Assembly: GCA_963971405.1 (NCBI GenBank)
Contig: OZ020489.1
Coordinates: 44,780,510 to 44,844,509 of the forward strand
Direction of reading: 5' to 3'
DNA: 64,000 nucleotides
DNA from: Psococerastis gibbosa
Taxonomy: Eukaryota > Arthropoda > Insecta > Psocodea > Psocidae
In this document: positions 56,001-64,000 of the stretch, one piece after another
Position numbering within the stretch: position 1 is the first letter of the stretch
How the letters are laid out: every line of letters starts with the position of its first letter
The notes under the pieces: model-generated
The model's database searches: none
What the model was told of the DNA's origin: nothing
The model's input: only the letters and a program-made list of their open reading frames with translations
Position numbers and translations under genes: made by a program

Positions 56001-59000
56001 TCACCCTCAATGGACCCATGACCCACCTGCTGACAACAGTAGCTCTGGGAGCAGAGTATTTCGCCACACACCAGGCACATGGTCGGGTTCCTAGAGTCGT
56101 CTCTCTCACTGTTGGGACACGTAAACGTCGAGACCATGTTGATGAGCTCGCTGTAGTCCACGGGCAAGGGCACGAGGGAGAGGGTTGTCCTGGGTCGAAC
56201 CCCACCGCATGTGATGTAGCCTGGCACGCGCGAGTGGCTCGCCCACGTGGACGCAAGCTCCACAAATTCGGGCGCTCGCAGAAGCTCGTCAGGTGAACTA
56301 GGCAGTCTAAGGTACCTGTGGGCAAATAATTAATTACGTTTTAACGTTTGAACAACCCCTAAATATGCCGTATGATCCCTCAACTCACTTTTGTCATGAA
56401 TGAATAAAGATCCATTTATTTGCAAACGGAACATTGTCCAATAAAATGAAAATTGCAAACGTTTTATCCATTAAAACTTGGTGAATGGTTGGTGCAAAAC
56501 CACCGAGTCTATTTAAGACGATTTAAGTCGAGGGGAAACCGTGCACTTTCGTGCGGTCGGCTTCACGCCAGTCTCATAAATCTGAGAAATCGACACCAAT
56601 TTGCTACATTGGAAGAAAAACGTCGGCAACTTGCGCCTGCAGACTCGTCCACGTGTACCGGGACTTAGGTTTCAGCGGGCCTACTATACCGTTAGTATTA
56701 ACTTATTCAATTAATTACGAAACGCTCCTGCCCTCCTGTACTAAATAAGTCTGCAACCTTTGCAGTGGTCAATGGAGCAGATTTCGCAGCCTTAGGCCTA
56801 ACGGATAATCTGGTCCTGATTACATGATTATTATTATTTCTTGTATATGAATACAATATGTGGGAATTTAGAAAAAATGGTCGGAGCTGTTTTTGAAAAA
56901 ACATTTTTTTAGTAGTTTTATGGGGATTATTGGGGTATAGACCCCAAAATGAAGTTATCCAAAAAATTAAAAAAGATACCACTGACAATATTTTTGTGAA
57001 CCTATATGCCCAATTTCATCAAATTCTATAGAGTAGTTTGACCCCCAACCGAGTTACAGACAGGCATTGCGTAAAAACCATTTTTTTTTCATGGGACCCA
57101 ATCACGTTCGAAAAATAATACTTCAACAATTCAGCCCACAGCCTAAGAAAACTACATACCGGCATAAATTCTCGAAAGTATCCCCTCCAGGTTCCTCAAG
57201 CTCGCCGCCGCTGCTTCTATTGTGTAGATAGTGATAAAACAGGGCAGCCCGACGCAGGAAGGGCAGACAACTGCGCTTGATGTTGTTCCAGACGCGGGTG
57301 CTGCCATCTTGCAGCTCACAGCCGCACTTACTGCTGAGCAGGGTCATTGTCTCCAATACACTGTCAGCCTCGACTTCTTCTGTTTCCATTTCTGTATCGA
57401 TGGACCCGGTTTGCGTAAGAAAGGCCTGCAAGAATTAGCTATTAGTGAGAATGTGCGTAATTTAAGCAGGGAGCATATAACTTGAGTTTACTCACAGGTG
57501 ATCCAACAAAAGAAACAGGACGAAAGTTCTAAAGTATTCCTTACCGAGACATTCCTAATGCCTTTTTAACTTAAGTTATAGACACGGGAAATAGTTAGCA
57601 AAACAACACTGTTATTAGCATATTATGGAAAAATCTTTTCTTTAATAACATATGGCTGCACAGCTTGGGGGCAAGGTACCAATCGGGAGGATGTTTTCAA
57701 ATGTCAAAAAAGCCATTAGAATTGTCAATGGTAGGGAATTTGATGAAACTTGGTAGGCCACCATCTTGCAGACTAACTTTCAAAGAACTAAATATGTTAA
57801 CGTTCCCATGCATTTATATTTTTGAAAGTATAAAAATATATGCTTAATGAGTCATAATTTGAATACTTAACCGATGAACATAGATGCACCAGAAACAGTA
57901 ATAACACTTTTAGATTACCTATACATTAAAACGAGCAATTTAGAGAAAAATGATTTTTATGCTGGCTGCAAATTTTTCAACTCCCTACCTAAGAATTTAT
58001 GAGAGAAAAACAAGAGAGTTTCTAAAATATCTAAAAACTTTTCTACTTATAATACACATGAATTATTATTGATTTTGATTGACCATATTTTTTTCTTGTG
58101 ATCACATCTGACATTATATAATTATCCATATATATTGGATGTGCCATCTATGTTTGATGACAAAATTTTCTAAATGGTTTTGTGTGTTAATTATTGACGA
58201 TTGCCGAAAGGACTGTCTGTGTCTTAATGGATCAATAAATTCTATTCTATTCTATTCAAAACACATTGAGGCAACAAATTAAATATTTTTACTTTATTCC
58301 ATCTCCACACAACTGCCGTTGTAGTCCCAAATTGTCCTTACACGAAACCGGTATCTAGACTTCCTGTGTGGTTCTACAATTCTGCAACCAACCTACCCTG
58401 GTTATGTCGGCATAGAACATGATTAGTGTGAGGTGGCGTTGAATGGGGCCGTCAGTAGGGAGCGTGGGGCCAAACAGAGACTCTAACGACAACGCCAGGG
58501 GTACCAACAATCCAAAATTGTCCCAGTCGAGCAGGCAGGGAGATCCAGAACAGCTGTCCAGCAGCATCATAAGTAAGTACAGTGCCTGATCGCTCACGTC
58601 CTGGGCGTCAGTCCACACGGTCGGTAACCAAGCTAGAACAAAAAAGTTTCAGCTTTAATGCGTTAAAGCTTTCGCGAAGCTTCGAGTGGTATCTAAGAGA
58701 CCATTGACACACAGCGATTTTTCCAGCGACAAAAACTAATAGAACTATTGTTCTGTGCTTGCATAGCAGGTCAGAATTTAGAATTCTTGTAAAAAGACAC
58801 TACACCCTCTGTATACATACAATACAAAGACCAAGTTTATCTTATGTTTCTGTCGTTTAAAAAATATCTTTGTTTAAATGGGCTCCAAGCTGGTGTTCTA
58901 GCCGTCAAAGACAAAAAAGGCCCAAACATAAATATCGAGGAGCTGACAATACACGAATGCACAAACGTTATCTGTAATTGTGGAGTCCAAAAAGCTAATG

Positions 59001-62000
59001 AAACAACCTATCTTGGTGTGAAAATCGATCCCTACCTTAAATGGACGGAACACATTAGAACCTTATCACACGGACTAAGAAAACTGTTAATTTATTCAAA
59101 ATTCTCCGTGACATATTACCAATTGCCACATTAAAAACAGTCTATTTTGCAATCGTACAGTCAATTCTTTCTTATGGTATAATTGCATGGGGCTCTGCTC
59201 GAAAAGTTGCACTGAATCCACTAGAAAAGACACAAAAACTAATACTAAAGTTTATGCTGCGGAAACCTCGCCGCTACCCATCGGACGTACTTTTTGAGGA
59301 GGCGCGTATTCTGGACCTAAGGCAGTTATACGCTAAAACTCTACTCATACGCTTCAAAAACCTCAAAGACGCAGCACAAAAGAGAGACCACTGTCACGAC
59401 ACTCGGCAAAGAGACGCACTCCTACTACCAAAACTAAACCTCAGCTTGGCAAAACGTAGCTACACATACCTGGCACCAAAAATATTTAACCTGTTCCCCG
59501 TAGACATAAAAAGTTGTACAATGAAAACTTCTTTTAAACACCTACTAAACTTATGGCTTCATGAGAAAAAAACAGATTTAGAAAACTTACTATTCCATGT
59601 AGAACAAAACTTATATTTTCTATTAACTCATTTCTAACATATACACTTTTACATATACGTAACACATACCTGCACACTGTCGTTAAAGTTAAACTGAAAT
59701 GCTGTACCGGCACTAGCACGTGGAAACACAGCTGGGATGGTTATAATTCCTTGTAAAGTATTGAATGTAATATAACTTAATTTAATTTAGTGTATTTAAA
59801 GTTAATTTTAATTTTGTCATTTTATGTATACTTGTCTTGTTGGAAAAATTGGAATAAATATATTTGATTTGATTTGATTTGAGTGTAGGAGAGGGAGAGC
59901 CCTCAAACGACCAGTCATAGTCACAGAGCAAAATTATTTATTTATTTACAGCCTAATCAAAATTATCAAATGCGTCAGGGTAAGATGAATTGCGACAGCA
60001 GACACTTAGAGACTCTTTTTAAATGCAATACTAGGTAAGCAACCCACCTCCAAACCTTGTCAGTCCTTCCAGACAGGTGGAATCGCGCAACGGCAATGGG
60101 CCCAGCAGACCTTTCCCCTGGTCCTCCAACATGGCGACCGTCGAGTGTATCGTGTAGTAAACAGTGCTCCATGCAACCATCGGCGTGAACGGGTTGTAGC
60201 CGGGGTTGACGTTGAGGCCGCGCGTGTACGCAGAGTCCGCGAAGTGGCTCACCATGTCTGTTAAAGAGGAGGACAGTGTGGGAGCCGTTACCGGGTTGAA
60301 GAGGTCGGCCGTTGCAGGACTAGCCACACCGCGGAACTGAAAACACAATGTGAAAACTAGTCAGTGAAGGAGGACAAGGAACTAGAGGGTCGTTGACGTT
60401 GAGGCAGCGCGTCAATGCAAGGTCCACGAAGTGGCTGACCAGTTCGGTTAAAAAGGAGGACCGTGTTGGCGGCGCAGACGCTACTTCAACACGTTACCAG
60501 CTCAAGGATTGAAGGCATGGGAACCAGTTGGTGAAGGAAAACCATAGACTAGACGGGTTAAACGTGAGGTGTTTGTCGTAACAGCCAACCGTGGTTTGTC
60601 TAGTACTCATTCCGATTTGTATTTAGTTATGGACACACGTCAAGACTTGAATTTAGAGGTTAGCACACAACCCCGGCAAGGTGGAGACTCGGATTCGAGT
60701 CATGCTGTCGTTCCTCGCTTTCTCCAATGCAAGCTCCCTTTAAGTTTACCCAGCCAAAGCAAACCCAAAGACAACAGTTTGGCGGGTGCGGGTGTTAAAT
60801 TAATGAGCTTTGCCCCTAAATGCTCTGGAGATTTAAAAAACGTCTTACTCTGAGCAACGCATGCCACTGTAATAACAAACCACCATTGACAGGATATACA
60901 ATTTACCATTGGCGGTAAATTCAAACTAAAACCTCAGAATTATTATTACTGAAAGCGGGTACCATCTGGAATCCTGCCATCTGCCATCTGCTCGAGGCCA
61001 GCCTAAACTACTGCCCTAATAAAATACCTCTTCAAGAGGAGGCACATGAAAAGTAGTCGCATCCTCAGCATTCCTTGTTTTCATCTTGATTACCAATCGC
61101 AGTGCCTCCAGGAAGCCATCCACCGACAACTGTACGGCGGGTGTATGGGCGGATGCCATAGGCGGGAGCATGGGGATGACCACGTTGCCGAGACACTCGC
61201 ACAGGGGACAGAGGAATTCCTGCCGCTCGACATCGAAGCTCGTGGGGGGCCGCACGCGGTAAGGACGCCTGTTTTCCCTCGCCAGAACGTTGTCGAAATA
61301 CGTCTGCCAGCAGGTGCTGTGCATCACGTGGCCACATGTGCTCGTGTGCAGCTGCGGGCGGAGCTGCGTCGGTCTGAAGAGCGGCTTACTGAACACCTGT
61401 GAACAAGAGCAATGCTTAGGAATACATAGGGAACCGACAGAGGTAAAATTCTACCAGTAAAACAGCTTTTCACGCTCACAGTTTTCGTTAATTTCCGTTT
61501 TCTTAGTGCTATTACTAAAATTAATTTAGGAGAGTCTGCTCTGCTATATCACTATGAGTCGTACAGGGTGTAGCAATTTTCCTGTTGGCACAGGATACAC
61601 GTGTACGTCACTTCCAGTCCCTCAATTTCATCTATTTAATTAATAACTACTTACCTCATCGGCTTTATCCGCCTTTCCCCCCGGAGTCACATGCACAGTA
61701 GACCTTTGCACCAGGGCACAGAGCACCAACGCCACCCCGTCCGGAGTGACAGCAGTTTCCTGCTGACACAGGATACACGTGTGCGTCACGGGCGGCACTT
61801 CCGGCTCCTCCATTTCCGTCGAAGTCGAGCCCTCACACTCCATGGCCCCAAGCAGGTGCGCGTTGCCAACCATGAAGCTCTTCTGCATAGCCGTCATCTG
61901 GGCCATGATTTTCGCCCGCTTTTCCGCCGCCATTTTGGCGCGCCACTCTTTGAACGCGTCATTATTGGCCACAGGCGCTGAGACGGGGCTTGCAGTTTCT

Positions 62001-63823
62001 GCTTTTGTTCTCTGTAACAAACGTTTTGCACATTTTTGCATATCAATATCGTTAAGAATGGAGGGTATTTTACAGGCGAAAACAAAGCGAAAGTAAAGCA
62101 TAGGACCGAATATCCTTAACTAAACGGAGCACTAAGTAGAATATTCTGTGAGTGTATTCTTACGGCTATCGTTTATTGGAATAACTGGAATAATGCGATT
62201 TGTTATTTTCAATATTATCACGGTACTATGCAGGTAAGAGGTCTGGATATTTCAACGCATTATTTTTAAAAGTTTTAAAAAATGTCAAAGTCTATAGTGA
62301 CGATGGAAGACTAATTAAAAAGCAAATAGAGCGGTATAAATGTGATGTGATCAAATGAAAACTTATCTGGTGTAAAATAGTTAATTACCATTAGGTAATA
62401 ATGCAGATTCTAAGCATAAGTACGACAACATAGTAAATATTACTCAATTAAAGTAATAACTTTATTAAAATAATATTTACTAAGTTATTTTAATTTACAA
62501 TGTTACATGGGAGACGATTTGATATACTGTATATCCATACAGTGTTTGAAACGTCAGGGAGCCTCGGAAATCGGATATTAGTTTACATATTGCTCTGACG
62601 CTGGCATCAATTTTATATGGAGTAGACAGGAAACAAAAGTATAACCCAATCTTAAGATTGAGGCATAATTTGATATAATTACGTATGTGTGCGAGCCTTT
62701 GCTATTTTGCACTCCTTTATAACTAATATAGTTCTAACTTTTATCCCATTATTCATTACTGTTTAAGTAAATATTATTATTCACTACCAGGAACTGCTCT
62801 ACGACCAACATGCCCTTGGGCGACTCCTCAGGTTGCCATGTAGTTTCACCACCAACCCAAGTAAGACTCAGAGCAGCACGTCTTTGTGAGATTTTACACG
62901 CTAATATTACTAATAACAATAGTAGTAGAATGTTGCACCACCAACTTCCCCATGCCCCACTTCTCCACAGACTTCGGTCAACTATCCCATACCTTAAATC
63001 GCTCCAAGACCCAGAGTAGCATGTCCTTGTGGGACTCTACGCGCTGACTGGTAGACAATTGCACCACCAACTTTTCAATGTTCCACTTCTCCGATTTTTC
63101 GGCAAACCTCAGGTACGGATATCTCTGCGACTGCTCTTCGTTTAGTCCGTACCCAATTAGATGTAGAGCTTTTTGTAGTTGGTGCTCCGAGTAGCTGCGA
63201 GCCCGCAGGTTGGCAGCTCTGCTTAACACAGTCTGTAAGTCCAGAAATTATTACATTGTAATAACTCGAAACACTTCAGAGTGCCAAACTTAAGATCCAA
63301 ACAACTGCCTGAATTTAGAGCCTCAAGAAGAAGCGTGTCTACTGGTACATTTTATCCTATCACGAATCATCGGCAGCGGACCATTTGTCCGCAAGGCTTA
63401 CCTGTCAGATAGTGCTTGTGCTTCTACTTGCTTACCATAGCGTCATAGCAAGATACTAGCTGTCATATATTATTAAAAATAAAAATCACCATCATCAATA
63501 ATCAGGTTCAGTCGCCAAAGCGTGATACGCGCCCACCTGCTCTCACCCTGAATGGGTACAACGTATAACGAAAAATAATATTAATTCATCATGTTGTATA
63601 CCTGGAGTATATGCATCATGACATCACATTGAAGCAGGTTCGGCAGAGACTCGAAAGGAGGCGCCAGCTGCGGCAGTTGCGGGGCCGGGCAGCACTCGAG
63701 CTGTCCAGCAGCCTTCCTCCTTTTTCGTTGCGCCTCTTCAGACTTGCTCAGTTCTTCTCTTGTGTAGTGGTAGTAGAATACGTTGTATTGCTCGTACAGC
63801 TCAGCCTTCAGTTCATATACTCC
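52936..63823 (-). CDS. Ubr1: UBR1/UBR2-type N-recognin E3 ubiquitin ligase, nine 3' exons
   Basis: Exons 63823-63602, 63232-62993, 62011-61655, 61396-61028, 60336-60048, 58632-58397, 57425-57160, 56315-56027 and 53087-52936 join in consistent phases into about 806 residues of a protein that is about 1750 in vertebrates. The N-terminal UBR box is right of the window. Seen: a helical region (AEKRAKIMAQM.AMQKSF), a RING-H2 split over two exons (CILCQQ; CGHVMHSTCW; CPLC), and a C-terminal autoinhibitory region (CLVCGEILCSQSYCCQQ, CTYHAHRCGAGVGIFLRVRE, GCFTTAPYLD). Such enzymes ubiquitinate proteins with basic or bulky N-terminal residues. UBR2-like sequences match best; arthropods normally have one such gene. 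The final exon (DYGETDQG...) is not found. Introns hold LINE fragments, DNA elements and decayed exon copies. Confidence 0.93.
53215..53350 (-). other. Weak tRNA-like segment in a Ubr intron
   Basis: On the minus strand a B-box-like AGGTTCGAGGCTC lies about 30 bases after TTTTACCTGTACCTGGTGCC. The body that follows is not recognised. It could be a decayed SINE head. Confidence 0.3.
53790..53990 (+). pseudogene. LINE RT tail fragment in a Ubr intron
   Basis: The plus strand reads VKTARMRLQWFGHVKRMERK, WQEEEIAGTQRRRRPR. The 'RLRWFGHV.RM' motif followed by R.RRGRP is typical of RTE/R1-like LINE tails. It is short and lies antisense to Ubr. Confidence 0.7.
54087..55484. mobile_element. 1.4-kb DNA element with perfect 28-bp inverted ends
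   Basis: The termini 54087-54114 and 55457-55484 are exact reverse complements (starting GGGTGATTCTACGAACATCG). Three inner boxes CCGCTCC(A/G)TAGATGT occur: 54272, 54458 (direct) and about 54829 (inverted). No transposase frame; longest frames are under 70 codons. Likely non-autonomous; superfamily not settled and target duplication not evident. It lies in the intron between Ubr exons h and i. Confidence 0.85.
55690..55807 (+). repeat. Dispersed repeat D, copy 2
   Basis: TTGGCAAACTGG, ATGTCAGTCCACACCGACTAC and CTCAACTTAACAAAGTATGGG align with 5655-5770. Confidence 0.5.
56027..56315 (-). CDS. Ubr1: Ubr exon h (97 codons, with split first codon)
   Basis: Acceptor TTTGCCCACAG, donor GTGGGT after CAGCAG. 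Encodes YLRLPSSPDELL, LPVDYSELINMVSTFTCPNS and CLVCGEILCSQSYCCQQ, a Cys-rich part of the C-terminal autoinhibitory domain. The other long minus frame over the same bases (MPTGTLDCL...) is a shadow. Confidence 0.94.
56826..57115 (+). repeat. DNA transposon family C, internal fragment in a Ubr intron
   Basis: TATGTGGGAATTTAGAAAAAATGGTCGGAGCTGTTTT, ATTTTTGTGAACCTATATGCCC, TTTCATCAAATTCTATAGAGTAGTTTG, CAGACAGGCATTGCGTAAAAACCA align with about 15940-16160 of copy 1. Terminal repeats are missing; more diverged than copy 2. Confidence 0.65.
57160..57425 (-). CDS. Ubr1: Ubr exon g (266 nt)
   Basis: Acceptor ATTCTTGCAG, donor GTATGT, phase 2. Encodes VWNNIKRSCLPFLRRAALFY and HYLHNRSSG, matching the 'W..V.....PFLRCAALFFHYL' block of the family. 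Confidence 0.93.
57575..58258 (+). pseudogene. LINE 3' end with (TTCTA)n tail
   Basis: The 5' part reads SLITYGCTAWGQGTNREDVF, KCQKKAIRIVNG, then LTFPCIYIFESIK in another frame: the RT C-terminal region of a CR1-type LINE. The end is AATAAATTCTATTCTATTCTATTC (58232-58255). It has stops and frameshifts. It is antisense to Ubr. Confidence 0.75.
58397..58632 (-). CDS. Ubr1: Ubr exon f (236 nt)
   Basis: Acceptor TTTTTTGTTCTAG; donor GTAGGT placed after AGG to keep the phase (a one-base shift is possible). Encodes CLLDWDNFGLLVPLALSLES and RHLTLIMFYADITR, the conserved LLDIDIFHLLV..L-type block of UBR1/2. Confidence 0.88.
58840..59883 (+). mobile_element. 5'-truncated LINE with (GATTT)n tail in a Ubr intron
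   Basis: Begins in the RT thumb (NETTYLGVKIDPYLKWTEHI) and continues, after a frame change near 59100, with TVYFAIVQSILSYGIIAWGS, KTQKLILKFMLRKPRRYPSD and AKRSYTYLAPKIFNLFPVDI. A stop after LLTHF is followed by a 3' UTR and a TTTGATTTGATTTGATTTG tail (about 59862-59881). CR1/Jockey-group; antisense to Ubr. Confidence 0.85.
60048..60336 (-). CDS. Ubr1: Ubr exon e (96 codons plus 1 base)
   Basis: Acceptor TTGTGTTTTCAG, donor GTGGGT, phase 1. Encodes MVSHFADSAYTRGLNVNPGY and PMVAWSTVYYTIHSTVAMLE, matching UBR2 (TTSVYRIGL, PMMTWSTCAFTIQAIENLL). The 5' half plus acceptor and flank are duplicated at 60392-60575. Confidence 0.93.
60392..60575 (-). pseudogene. Decayed tandem copy of Ubr exon e 5' part
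   Basis: Starting 187 bp from the matching bases of exon e (GTTGACGTTGAGGC at 60205 and 60392), the copy covers the exon's first half, its acceptor region and the intron flank. On the minus strand it reads SSFLTELVSHFVDLALTRCL then NVN, against SSSLTDMVSHFADSAYTRGL then NVN in the exon: about 30 codons without a stop. A TAA lies just upstream and no good acceptor remains. Confidence 0.8.
61028..61396 (-). CDS. Ubr1: Ubr exon d (123 codons; second half of RING)
   Basis: Acceptor CTTGTTCACAG, donor GTATTT after GAAGAG. Encodes STCGHVMHSTCWQTYFDNVL with RING His residues, then RQEFLCPLCECLGNVVIPML. Zinc ligands expected of a RING-H2 are present. Confidence 0.95.
61567..61632 (-). pseudogene. 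Decayed copy of part of Ubr RING exon c
   Basis: Immediately after the exon c donor, the minus strand reads DEIEGLEVTYTCILCQQENC then YTLYDS and a stop. The exon has EMEEPEV, THTCILCQQETAVT. Nucleotides shared include CACAGGATACACGTGT.CGTCAC. Offset is about 178 bp. The zinc-binding CILC is kept by chance or by recent origin. Confidence 0.8.
61655..62011 (-). CDS. Ubr1: Ubr exon c (119 codons; first half of RING)
   Basis: Acceptor TTTGTTACAG, donor GTAAGT after GATGAG. Encodes a basic helix (WRAKMAAEKRAKIMAQMTAM) and the first RING cysteines (HTCILCQQE), then ALVLCALVQRSTV. A decayed copy of the CILCQQE part lies in the following intron at 61567-61632. Confidence 0.93.
62804..62985 (-). pseudogene. 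Two decayed partial copies of Ubr exon b 3' half
   Basis: Copy 1 (62866-62985) reads SVEKWGMGKLVVQHSTTIVI, then a stop, against SEKWNIEKLVVQLSTSQRV in the exon, and nucleotides GACTCAGAGCAGCACGTC against GACCCAGAGTAGCATGTC. Copy 2 (62804-62862) shares CATG-CCTTG-G-GACTC and CACCACCAAC. The landmark CACCACCAAC recurs at about 62847, 62936 and 63062. A small (TAATAA/AGTAGTAG) expansion sits in copy 1. Confidence 0.75.
62993..63232 (-). CDS. Ubr1: Ubr exon b (80 codons)
   Basis: Acceptor TGGACTTACAG, donor GTATGG after AAG. Encodes TVLSRAANLRARSYSEHQLQ, LHLIGYGLNEE, NIEKLVVQLS and HKDMLLWVLERFK. This matches UBR2 (TVLQRA..., LALGLLEE, QKDMITWILQMF). Two decayed partial copies lie just downstream at 62804-62985. 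Confidence 0.92.
63602..63823 (-). CDS. Ubr1: Ubr exon a (74 codons)
   Basis: Acceptor TTTTGTATTTTAG, donor GTATAC after CAG. Encodes GVYELKAELYEQYNVFYYHY, TREELSKSEEAQRKRRK and CDVMMHILQ, matching the 'FYHYSK.EQSK.EE.QRK' region before the RING of UBR1/2. Confidence 0.92.
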
Positions 63824-63825
63824 CT

Positions 63826-64000
63826 AAAATACAAAAAAATAAAGGCTAGTATTCGATTAATTTCGATTCTGTGGATGAATGAAAGTTTCCCTACGCCAAC
63901 AACTCCACTGATTTTCAGACAATAATGACAGCGTTTGAGCATTACATGTCGAGGATATCAAACTGGGTACACTGTATGTTGACGTTTAATTCAGAATAAC
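63826..64000 (-). other. Ubr intron at the window's right edge
   Basis: Sequence upstream of the acceptor of Ubr exon a, running to the end of the window. No exon was recognised. Confidence 0.6.

Noticed and set aside
55868-56026. Extension of Ubr exon h into the following intron (PYQAFPSS..., SSCPDEIREP)
   Set aside because: A good donor ends the exon at CCQQ, and exon i joins on as in human UBR2. The SSCPDE / SSPDE likeness to the exon start is too short to call another duplication.
55957-56325. 122-residue minus-strand frame (MPTGTLDCL...)
   Set aside because: Shadow of Ubr exon h, whose other frame matches UBR1/2 and has proper splice sites.
60640-60710. Possible tRNA-like promoter (GGATTCGAGTC)
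   Set aside because: The A-box side is poor and no stem is visible.
61046-61981. Long plus-strand frames over the Ubr RING exons
   Set aside because: Antisense shadows of GC-rich coding exons on the minus strand.

Overview
This 64 kb window reads as a repeat-laden, AT-rich chromosomal segment of an arthropod, most likely an insect. The evidence is three intron-bearing protein genes on the minus strand (egghead, IMMP1L and a UBR1/UBR2-type ubiquitin ligase), GT-AG introns, and an insect-style mix of mobile elements: Jockey/CR1-group LINEs, a mariner, hATs, foldback MITEs, a tRNA-derived SINE and a Ty3/Gypsy-type LTR fossil. I cannot name the species.

Layout. (1) About 1-8 kb: no coding exons; probably the large intron or flank beyond the visible egh exon, with foldback repeats, a LINE tail and a tRNA-like SINE head. 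(2) 8041-8876: first coding exon of egh. (3) 10-12 kb: two adjacent hAT elements, each with an 8-bp target duplication; the first is filled with a GC-box tandem repeat. (4) 12.4-16.2 kb: a LINE whose PHD-finger ORF1 is fused in frame to its endonuclease by an internal deletion, ended by a DNA element. (5) 16.6-31 kb: gene-poor, with a 155-bp tandem array, a dead mariner, LINE scraps, hAT MITEs, a trimer satellite and a 0.54 kb duplication. (6) 31.8-35.8 kb: a complete three-exon IMMP1L with an antisense LINE in intron 1. (7) 36.1-44.6 kb: a Jockey-type LINE holding three later insertions (LTR fossil, short retroposon, hAT), the hAT itself holding a long LINE RT in antisense. (8) 44.7-47.2 kb: nested palindromic MITEs and a pogo-like element. 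(9) 47-52.9 kb: no gene; one SINE with an 11-bp target duplication. (10) 52.9-63.8 kb: nine exons of the C-terminal half of Ubr1/Ubr2; the 5' part lies right of the window and the last exon was not found.

Host genes. Egh is the beta-1,4-mannosyltransferase of arthropod glycosphingolipid synthesis; IMMP1L is a catalytic subunit of the mitochondrial inner membrane peptidase; UBR1/2 is an N-degron E3 ligase. They share no pathway; their adjacency looks incidental.

Most unusual observation: three consecutive Ubr exons each have decayed partial copies of themselves in the adjoining intron, some with flanking intron sequence, which points to repeated short tandem duplications inside this gene. No CRISPR array, operon, prokaryotic system or clear functional RNA gene was seen.
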